A stretch of DNA of 11,614 bases from CAYFMP01 sp964344215. GTDB lineage: Bacteria; Pseudomonadota; Alphaproteobacteria; Rhodospirillales; Casp-alpha2. Under the pieces are notes generated by a model, which saw nothing but the letters and a program-made list of their open reading frames with translations, was not told where the DNA came from and searched no databases. The stretch is taken from NCBI GenBank assembly GCA_964344215.1, contig CAYFMP010000103.1:1-11614 (forward strand), given 5' to 3'. Below are positions 6,177-11,614 of this stretch, piece by piece; within the stretch, counting starts at the first letter, position 1, and each line of letters begins with the position of its first letter. The translations under genes were made by a program, and so were the position numbers.

Positions 6177-7100
6177 TCAGGCGGCCGGCGCCAATTCGTA
6201 ACCGAGGCCGTCGAAGCCGGCGTAGAGCTCGGCGGTCTGCGATTCGCTCAAATTGACAAGGGGCGGCCGGATATTGAGCCAGGCCTCGTTGCCGGTATGG
6301 CGCGCCATCAACTGCTTGAGGGCGGCCGACAGCGGGAACCGACTGACCGTTTCTCTGAGTCCGACCAGTTTGTCGTGCAGGGCGGAAACGTCGTCGCCGT
6401 TCGTGAAGCCCCGGTAGGCGGCGGCAGCCAGCTCCGAGCCGACGTTGGCGCAAGCGGTGATGCAGCCGTGGCCGCCGGCTTCGAGCAGCGGCACCAGCAG
6501 GTCGTCGGCGCCGCTCAAGACGACGAAGCCGGGAAATTCCCTAACGGCGCCGGTCATGTTGTCGAGGTCGCCGGAACTGTCCTTCATGCCGACGACGGTG
6601 CCGGGATAGTCGTTCAACAGCCGCTCGATCAGGCGATAGCTGATCGGCGTCGCCGACATCTGCGGGAAATGATAGAGGTAGATGCGCAGGCGGTCGTCGC
6701 CGACCCGCTGGATCACCTCCGAATAATAGGCGAAAAGGCCGTCATCCGACGGGTTCTTGTAATAGAAGGGCGGCAACATCAAAACGCCGCCGGAGCCGGC
6801 CTTGACGGCGACCTCGGCGAGAACGGCGGCATCGCTCAACGCGCAGCTGCCGGTTCCCGGCATCAGGGTCGGCGCCGGAATTCCCGCTTCGACGAGACTC
6901 TCGATGATGCGGATGCGCTCCCGCAGGCTGAACGAATTGGCTTCGCCGGTCGTCCCCAGGATGGCCAGTCCGTCGCAACCGTGATCGAGCAGCCACCGGC
7001 AATGCGCCGCCATCATTGCATCGTCGGGAACCAGATCGGCGTCGATCGGTGTCAGGGCGGCGGCGAGGACGCCGGAAAACAGTTCGTTCTGGTCGGTCAC
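6177..7100 (-). CDS. Dihydrodipicolinate synthase/N-acetylneuraminate lyase superfamily protein
   Basis: 307-residue class I (Schiff-base) aldolase of the DapA/NAL superfamily. GTTGE at 49-53 is the carboxylate-binding motif, Tyr143 in YLYHFP is the catalytic tyrosine, and Lys173 in GMKDSSGD is the Schiff-base lysine; PPFYYKNPSDDG (110-121) is also typical. The Arg five residues after the catalytic Tyr that binds aspartate semialdehyde in true DapA is Met148 here, so lysine biosynthesis is unlikely; a 2-keto-acid sugar lyase or aldolase is more probable, substrate unknown. The start is GTG at 7100, fixed by a TAAGGAG site 9 nt upstream that includes the TAA stop of the ycgN-like gene. Cytoplasmic; fourth gene in the run. 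Confidence 0.9.
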   Translation of the reverse strand: MTDQNELFSGVLAAALTPIDADLVPDDAMMAAHCRWLLDHGCDGLAILGTTGEANSFSLRERIRIIESLVEAGIPAPTLMPGTGSCALSDAAVLAEVAVKAGSGGVLMLPPFYYKNPSDDGLFAYYSEVIQRVGDDRLRIYLYHFPQMSATPISYRLIERLLNDYPGTVVGMKDSSGDLDNMTGAVREFPGFVVLSGADDLLVPLLEAGGHGCITACANVGSELAAAAYRGFTNGDDVSALHDKLVGLRETVSRFPLSAALKQLMARHTGNEAWLNIRPPLVNLSESQTAELYAGFDGLGYELAPAA

Positions 7101-7113
7101 GGGTCTTTACTCC

Positions 7114-7575
7114 TTACTTGGGCCAACCGACGACATGGTTTTCCAGATCATCGGTATCGCGTTCCGAGACGATCCGGCCACGCACCGAAATGCCGGCCCG
7201 GTGGACGGTCTCCGGGTCGCCGGAGACCAGCGGGTGCCACCAATACAACTCGCCGCCTTCGTTGACGATGCGGTAACCGCAGGTCGACGGCAGCCAGCTC
7301 AGGCTTTCGATGTTGCTCGGCGTCAGGATGCGGCAGTCGGGAACAAACCTCTTGCGATCCTCGTAGCTGACGCAACGGCAGCTTGCCATGTCGAGAAGCC
7401 GGCAGGCGACATCGGTGAAATAGATCTCCCCTGTGGTCTCGTTTTCGAGTTTGTTCAGGCAACACCGCCCGCATCCGTCACACAGCGATTCCCACTCGGC
7501 GCGGGTCATTTCGGCAAGCGACTTCCGCTTCCAAAACGGCGGGTTCCGGGTCTTGGCGCTGCTTCGTCCAAACAT
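7114..7575 (-). CDS. YcgN/UPF0260 family cysteine-cluster protein
   Basis: 153 residues, typical of YcgN (UPF0260, within the YkgJ-like PF03692 cysteine-cluster group). The key signature is ESLCDGCGRCCLNKLEN, with Cys32, Cys35, Cys38 and Cys39. More conserved cysteines follow at 58, 66, 68, 81 and 99 (DVACRLLD, SCRCVSY, PDCRILTP, STCGYR), and the C-terminal part has the family WWHPLVSGDPETVHRAGISV segment (112-131). These cysteines probably bind zinc or an iron-sulfur cluster; the molecular role is unknown. Cytoplasmic. It starts 9 nt after the cobB stop. No good ribosome site precedes the chosen ATG, so coupling to cobB translation, or a start a few codons inside, is possible. Confidence 0.93.
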   Translation of the reverse strand: MFGRSSAKTRNPPFWKRKSLAEMTRAEWESLCDGCGRCCLNKLENETTGEIYFTDVACRLLDMASCRCVSYEDRKRFVPDCRILTPSNIESLSWLPSTCGYRIVNEGGELYWWHPLVSGDPETVHRAGISVRGRIVSERDTDDLENHVVGWPK

Positions 7576-7584
7576 GGGTAACGT

Positions 7585-8946
7585 CTAAAGGCCCGGCCCT
7601 TCGGCGTCAATCAAATGAACGAACGAGCCCATCACCGCGCCGCGCCGGAGACCGGCGGCGCCGAGGTCGCGCGCCTCGGCGTCGGCGATCCGGAACAGCG
7701 GCGACTCGGCCGCTTCGGCGACGATGCTGGCATAATGGAATTCGTGGCCGCGATAGGCGCTGCCGGCCGCGCCCAGGGCCGAATCGCTTGTCAGTTCCGC
7801 CCGCCGGTAGCCCAGGTGCAGCCTGCGTTCGGCGAACGATGTCTCCAGCGGCAACAGTCCGGCCATGGCGTGGCGGTTGCCGTCGGCGTCGGTCAGCGCA
7901 TCGCCCAGCATCATGTAGCCGCCGCATTCCCCGTAGACGACGGCGTCCCGTGCCGCAGCGGCGCGCAGGCCCTCGATGAACGGCTCGCACGCGGCGAGCC
8001 GGCCGGCGTGCAGTTCGGGATAGCCGCCCGGCAGGTAAACGGCGTCGGTTTCCGCATCCGGCCCGTCGCCGGCCAACGGCGAGAACGGGACGATCTCGGC
8101 GCCGGCCGCCCGCCAGCCGTCGAGCAGCCGCGCATAGGCGAACGCGAAGGCGGCATCGTCGGCGACGGCGATTCTGCTCCCCAACGGCGACAACGGAGCG
8201 CGTTCGGGCCCGGCATCGATGAACCGGGCCGGAGCGGCCAGGGCACGAACCGCATCGACGTCGATGCGCTCGCCGATCAAGCCGGCGGCGGTACTGAAAA
8301 AGCTTTCCAAGTCGGGGTGTTCGACCGCCTGAACGAGGCCCAGGTGACGGTCCGGCAGGGCCAGATCGGCGCTCGCCGGCAGACAACCGAGTACCGGAAT
8401 TTCCGGCAGCGTCTCGTTCATCGCCTGTTCCAGGATGTCGACGTGGCGGTCGCCGCCGACCCGGTTGAAGACGACACCGCCGATGGTGACGTCGTCGGCA
8501 TGCGTGGCAAACCCCCGAACGACGGCGGCGGCGGAAGCGGCTTGAGCGCGGGCGTCGACGACGAGGACGACCGGCCAACCGGTGATGCGGGCGAGATCGG
8601 CCGTCGAGCCGGCGTTTGCGCCGGGCCCCACCGCCGCCCCGTCGAACAACCCCATCACCCCCTCGCAGACTACCAAATCGGCGGCGGCGCCCAGATCGCG
8701 GAGAATGGCGGCCAGCGTGTCCGGCCGCATCGCCCAAGTGTCCATGTTCCAACAGGCCCGGCCGGTGGCGCGGGCGTGAAAGGCCGGATCGATGTAATCG
8801 GGTCCGGCCTTGGCCGAAGCGACGGCGACGCCGGTGTCGGCCAAGCGGCGGAGCAGACCGAGCGTGAACAGTGTCTTGCCGCTGCCCGAGGCCGGCGCGG
8901 CGACGATCAGGCCGCTGGCGGCCGCCGGAGCCGGCGGCAGGCTCAT
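7585..8946 (-). CDS. cobB: Cobyrinate/hydrogenobyrinate a,c-diamide synthase
   Basis: 453 residues, full length for CobB/CbiA. The enzyme amidates the a and c acetate side chains of the corrin ring using glutamine and ATP. The N-terminal dethiobiotin-synthetase-like domain has a P-loop APASGSGKT (17-25), KAGPDYIDPAFH (46-57) and EGVMGLFDG (95-103). The C-terminal class I glutaminase domain has LPGGYPELH (305-313), nucleophile Cys341 in YGECGGYMMLG, HEFHYAS (401-407) and His444 in GSFVHL. The Cys-to-His spacing of 103 equals what I recall for Salmonella CbiA. Whether the substrate is cobyrinate (late cobalt route) or hydrogenobyrinate cannot be decided. The ATG overlaps the sco TGA as ATGA, so translation is probably coupled. 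Cytoplasmic. Confidence 0.95.
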   Translation of the reverse strand: MSLPPAPAAASGLIVAAPASGSGKTLFTLGLLRRLADTGVAVASAKAGPDYIDPAFHARATGRACWNMDTWAMRPDTLAAILRDLGAAADLVVCEGVMGLFDGAAVGPGANAGSTADLARITGWPVVLVVDARAQAASAAAVVRGFATHADDVTIGGVVFNRVGGDRHVDILEQAMNETLPEIPVLGCLPASADLALPDRHLGLVQAVEHPDLESFFSTAAGLIGERIDVDAVRALAAPARFIDAGPERAPLSPLGSRIAVADDAAFAFAYARLLDGWRAAGAEIVPFSPLAGDGPDAETDAVYLPGGYPELHAGRLAACEPFIEGLRAAAARDAVVYGECGGYMMLGDALTDADGNRHAMAGLLPLETSFAERRLHLGYRRAELTSDSALGAAGSAYRGHEFHYASIVAEAAESPLFRIADAEARDLGAAGLRRGAVMGSFVHLIDAEGPGL

Positions 8947-9650
8947 AGCAGTTCGATGATTTCGAGGGCGATGGTCTCGGCCCCGGTGCCGTGGCCGAAA
9001 TGGGAGCGGAGCTTGCCGTCCGGCCCCATCAAATAGATGATCGAGGTGTGGTCCATCAGGTAGTCGTCGCCTTCGTGCAGGTGATCGACCGGCGTGCCGG
9101 GCGCGTGATCGTGCTGCTCGGCCTTGGCGGCGTACACCTTGTAGGCCTTGGCCGCCGCCGCCGTCTGATCCGGCGTGCCGGTCAACGCCAGCAGGCGGGG
9201 ATGGAAGAAGCTGGCGTATTCCTTGAGGTGCTCCGCGGTGTCGCGGGCCGGGTCGACGGTGATGAAGACCGGCTGCACGCGCGCCGCCTCGGGGCCGAGG
9301 ATGTCGAGCGCCGCCGTCATCTCGCTCAACGCGACCTGACAGATATCGGGACAGTAGGTATAGCCGAAATAGATCAGCGCGAAGTTGCCGAGCAGGTCCT
9401 TGTCGGTGACGGTGCGGCCGTTCTGGTCGATCAGCGTGAACGGACCGCCGATGGCGGGAGTCGCAACCTGTTCGGGAACCGGCGCCTGCTTCTGCATGAG
9501 GTTGATGGCGATGACGAGGACGCCGAGCATGAGGATAACGGCCGCGATCTTGCGGATCGTCGAAGCGATGGTGGATTCGCTCGTTGTCGCTTCTTTCTCG
9601 ATGTCGTCGACGCTTTGGTCGTCGACGGCGCCGTCTTCTTTCTTGGCCAT
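8943..9650 (-). CDS. Sco1/SenC family copper chaperone (SCO family protein)
   Basis: 235 residues from the ATG at 9650. That start is chosen because AGAGG lies 6 nt upstream; an in-frame GTG five codons earlier (9665) has no such site. A charged cytoplasmic N terminus of about 30 residues precedes one membrane helix (about 32-51), leaving a periplasmic thioredoxin-like domain. The Cu-binding motif is CPDIC (Cys100, Cys104) and the distal ligand is His201 in MDHTSIIYL; FGYTYCPDICQ and FITVDPARDT are family hallmarks. Sco proteins deliver copper to, or reduce, the CuA site of cytochrome c oxidase. A His-rich stretch (180-192, five His) sits just before the distal His. No oxidase genes are in the window. 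First gene of the leftward run, overlapping cobB by 4 nt. Confidence 0.93.
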   Translation of the reverse strand: MAKKEDGAVDDQSVDDIEKEATTSESTIASTIRKIAAVILMLGVLVIAINLMQKQAPVPEQVATPAIGGPFTLIDQNGRTVTDKDLLGNFALIYFGYTYCPDICQVALSEMTAALDILGPEAARVQPVFITVDPARDTAEHLKEYASFFHPRLLALTGTPDQTAAAAKAYKVYAAKAEQHDHAPGTPVDHLHEGDDYLMDHTSIIYLMGPDGKLRSHFGHGTGAETIALEIIELL

Positions 9651-9679
9651 CGTCGGTCCTCTCACCGCTCGATTCTTAA

Positions 9680-9709
9680 ATGACCATCGCCGGCCGGAAG
9701 CGCTACATT
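9680..9709 (+). promoter_or_regulatory. Weak candidate promoter for cbiD-cobK in the divergent gap
   Basis: ATGACC (9680-9685) and TACATT (9704-9709), 18 nt apart, each match 4 of 6 consensus positions. The -10 box lies 6 nt before the ATG at 9716, which would again give a leaderless message; no Shine-Dalgarno sequence is seen there. The sco and cbiD starts are only 65 nt apart, so both promoters must lie here or inside the opposing gene. Low confidence. Confidence 0.25.
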
Positions 9710-9715
9710 AGACCG

Positions 9716-10804
9716 ATGACCGGCCGTAAACCAGAGGGCAAGTTACGCAAAGGATGGACGACCGGCGCCTGCGCCGCCGCCGCCGCGGCGGCGGCCTACC
9801 GGGCGCTCGCAACCGGCGTCTTCCCCGACCCGGTGACCATCACGCTGCCCGGCGGCGAGGAACCGAGTTTCGCGCTGTCCAGGCGCGTGTTGGCTGAAGG
9901 CCGCGCCACCGCCGGCATCGTCAAGGACGCCGGCGACGATCCCGACGTCACCCATGGCGCCGAAATCGTCGTCGAGGTGGCGCCGGGCGAACCCGGATCG
10001 GGCATAACCTTTCGGGCCGGCGACGGCGTCGGCACGGTGACCCTGGCCGGGCTGCCGCTGGCCGTCGGTGAACCGGCCATCAATCCCGGTCCTCGGAAAA
10101 TGATCGCCAGCGCCATCGCCGGCCTGGCCGGCGCTGTTGGCGGCGACGCCGACGTCGCCGTCACCGTCTCCATCCCCGGCGGCGAGCAACTGGCCGCCAG
10201 GACCATGAACGGGCGCCTCGGCATCGTCGGCGGCCTGTCGATCCTCGGCACCACCGGCATCGTCATCCCGTATTCCTGCGCGTCCTGGATCCACTCCATC
10301 CGCCAGGGCATCGACGTCGCCCGCGCCGCCGGTCTGGCCCATATCGCCGCCGCCACCGGCTCGACCTCGGAACGCGCCGTCAAGGCGCTGTACGGGCTTC
10401 CGGAACAGGCCCTGATCGACATGGGCGATTTCGCCGGCGGGCTTTTGAAATACCTGCGCCGCCATCCGGTCGAGCGCCTGACCATCGCCGGCGGCTTCGC
10501 CAAGCTGGCCAAGCTGGCGCAAGGCCACCTCGACCTCCACTCGTCACGCTCCGAGCTCGACATGACGGCCCTGGCGGCAATGGCTGGCGATTGCGGTGCC
10601 GGGCCGGAGCTGACGGCACGCATCGGCATCGCCAACAGCGGCCTCGAAGCGTGGTCGCTGGCCGCCGAAGAGGGCGTGCCGTTGGCCGACGCCGTCGCCC
10701 GTCGGGCCCGCGAAACGACGCTGGCGACGCTAGCCGGCGGCACCGAGGTCGAGGTCTGCGTGTTCGACCGCGAAGGTCGCCGGGTCGGTCACGCCGGTGC
10801 CTAG
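9716..10804 (+). CDS. cbiD: Cobalt-precorrin-5B (C1)-methyltransferase CbiD
   Basis: 362 residues from ATG 9716, the normal size for CbiD, which methylates C1 of the corrin precursor with S-adenosylmethionine. Motifs: RKGWTTGACAAAA (11-23), KDAGDDPDVTHG (70-81), GVGTVTLAGLPL (104-115), GEPAINPGPR (118-127), then YSCASWIHSIRQGID, ATGSTSE and a GGFAKLAKLAQGHLDLHSSRS segment near the end. An in-frame ATG at 9680 would add 12 residues (basic, not family-like); I prefer 9716 because family members begin a few residues before the WTTG motif, but neither start has a good ribosome site. Its stop overlaps the cobK start by 8 nt. Cytoplasmic. Confidence 0.94.
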   Translation: MTGRKPEGKLRKGWTTGACAAAAAAAAYRALATGVFPDPVTITLPGGEEPSFALSRRVLAEGRATAGIVKDAGDDPDVTHGAEIVVEVAPGEPGSGITFRAGDGVGTVTLAGLPLAVGEPAINPGPRKMIASAIAGLAGAVGGDADVAVTVSIPGGEQLAARTMNGRLGIVGGLSILGTTGIVIPYSCASWIHSIRQGIDVARAAGLAHIAAATGSTSERAVKALYGLPEQALIDMGDFAGGLLKYLRRHPVERLTIAGGFAKLAKLAQGHLDLHSSRSELDMTALAAMAGDCGAGPELTARIGIANSGLEAWSLAAEEGVPLADAVARRARETTLATLAGGTEVEVCVFDREGRRVGHAGA

Positions 10805-11546
10805 AAAAGTCCTGATCCTCGGCGGCACGGCGGAGGCCCGCGAGATCGCCGGGCGGGCGCATTTCGAGTTGTTCGGCCGCGTCGACGTGATCACCTCGCT
10901 GGCCGGGCGCACCTCGGGTGCGGCGCCGCTGCCGGGCGCCGTCCGCGTCGGCGGCTTCGGCGGCGCGCTCGGGTTGGCCGAGTATTTGACCTCCGAGAAG
11001 ATCGACATCGTCGTCGACGCCACCCACCCCTTCGCAGAACAGATATCCGACCACGCCCACGACGCCTGCCTGACGACGGAGACCCAGCGCATCGTCGTCG
11101 TGCGGCCGCCGTGGCGGTTGTCGTCGCACGGCAAGTGGATGGAGGTCGACAGCCTGGAAGCGGCCGCCGAGCGGTTGCCGAAATTCTCGACGCGGGTTTT
11201 CCTGACCATCGGCCGACGTGGCCTGGAAGCTTTCGCCGAGCTGAACAAGATTTGGTTCCTGGTCCGCCTCATCGAGCAGCCGGAAGAACCGCTGCCGCTC
11301 GAAGACTATGAAATCGTCACTGGCCGGCCGCCGTTCGACCTCGAGGCCGAACGGGCGCTCATTGCCGGGCACGGTATCGATTGCCTCCTCGCCAAGCATT
11401 CGGGCGGCCACGCCACCGAGGCTAAGATCGTCGCCGCCATGGAGGCGACGATCCCCGTCGTCTTGATCGCGCGGCCGCCGCGCCCACCCGGCCTCGAGGT
11501 CGAGACGGTCGACGAATGCCTGGCCTGGCTGGAAAGTCAGGTATAG
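10797..11546 (+). CDS. cobK: Precorrin-6A / cobalt-precorrin-6A reductase
   Basis: 249 residues from a GTG start overlapping the end of cbiD by 8 nt. CobK/CbiJ reduces the macrocycle of (cobalt-)precorrin-6A with NADPH. Motifs: VLILGGTAEAREIA (5-18, nucleotide-binding loop), VVDATHPFAEQIS (72-84), FLTIGRRGLEAF (135-146), FLVRLIEQP (154-162) and LLAKHSGGHATEAKIVAA (198-214). The last is the family KNSGG motif with His in place of Asn201. Length is normal and the first motif begins at residue 5, which supports the GTG start. The product can act on the cobalt-free or cobalt form, so both names apply. Its TAG stop is the first codon of the right terminal repeat. Confidence 0.93.
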   Translation: MPRKVLILGGTAEAREIAGRAHFELFGRVDVITSLAGRTSGAAPLPGAVRVGGFGGALGLAEYLTSEKIDIVVDATHPFAEQISDHAHDACLTTETQRIVVVRPPWRLSSHGKWMEVDSLEAAAERLPKFSTRVFLTIGRRGLEAFAELNKIWFLVRLIEQPEEPLPLEDYEIVTGRPPFDLEAERALIAGHGIDCLLAKHSGGHATEAKIVAAMEATIPVVLIARPPRPPGLEVETVDECLAWLESQV

Positions 11547-11614
11547 AGCGGGTCGCGTCGATATGGAAGCGGCTGAGATCGGTGTTGCGGCCTGCCGGCC
11601 AGGAGAGGATGCGA
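11544..11614 (+). repeat. Right copy of the 71-bp repeat, cut by the window edge
   Basis: Begins with the TAG stop of cobK and continues to the last base of the window; it matches 18-88 read on the minus strand at 67 of 71 positions without a gap. Because the match reaches the window edge, the true element may be longer; the left copy continues 17 bp further to its own edge. A short GGCC-TGCC-GGCC stem (about 11589-11600) is present here but weakened in the left copy by the mismatch at position 32. Confidence 0.85.

Noticed and set aside
9680..9715. Earlier ATG at 9680 as the cbiD start
   Set aside because: It adds 12 non-family residues, has no ribosome site, and would leave only 29 nt to the divergent sco start; kept as an alternative only.
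9776..9795. Perfect 20-bp palindrome of GCC/GGC triplets near the cbiD start
   Set aside because: It encodes the Ala run that follows the conserved WTTG motif of CbiD; alternating Ala codons in GC-rich DNA explain it without a regulatory role.

Overview
The window is high-GC DNA packed with genes that have short gaps and overlapping starts and stops. Protein content fits an alphaproteobacterium, most likely of the Rhodospirillales type: a YcgN/UPF0260 cysteine-cluster protein, a YgjP-type metallopeptidase, a Sco copper chaperone, cobalamin genes and a TPR/2-oxoglutarate oxygenase protein. This placement is inference from gene content and base composition; there is no rRNA or other marker here. 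No tRNA, rRNA, CRISPR array, transposase or phage gene was seen.

Layout. (1) Positions 86-5370, minus strand: a six-gene run, in transcription order an acidic hypothetical protein, YjbQ, a small two-helix membrane protein, a TPR protein with a C-terminal 2OG-Fe(II) oxygenase domain (TTG start overlapping the previous stop), and two different membrane-anchored SGNH hydrolases. A good sigma70-like promoter just before 5370 would give an almost leaderless mRNA. (2) Positions 5445-9650, minus strand: a tight five-gene run sco, cobB/cbiA, ycgN-like, a DapA-superfamily lyase/aldolase and a YgjP-like metallopeptidase, with gaps of at most 13 nt and one ATGA overlap. (3) Positions 9716-11546, plus strand: cbiD and cobK/cbiJ, overlapping by 8 nt and divergent from sco.

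Functionally, three genes (cobB, cbiD, cobK) belong to corrin-ring synthesis, placed back-to-back around a 65-bp divergent gap with no room for a cobalamin riboswitch. The remaining genes are housekeeping or poorly characterised. The left-hand run joins a TPR-oxygenase to two periplasm-facing SGNH enzymes, which could suggest modification of an envelope substrate, but nothing in the sequence names the substrate.

The most unusual feature is not a gene. The two ends of the window carry the same 71-bp element in opposite orientation (18-88 and 11544-11614; 67 of 71 positions identical, no gaps). In both places the element begins exactly with the TAG stop codon of the adjacent gene and runs outward. 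It looks like a dispersed downstream repeat, and the window may be a contig that stops inside it at both ends.
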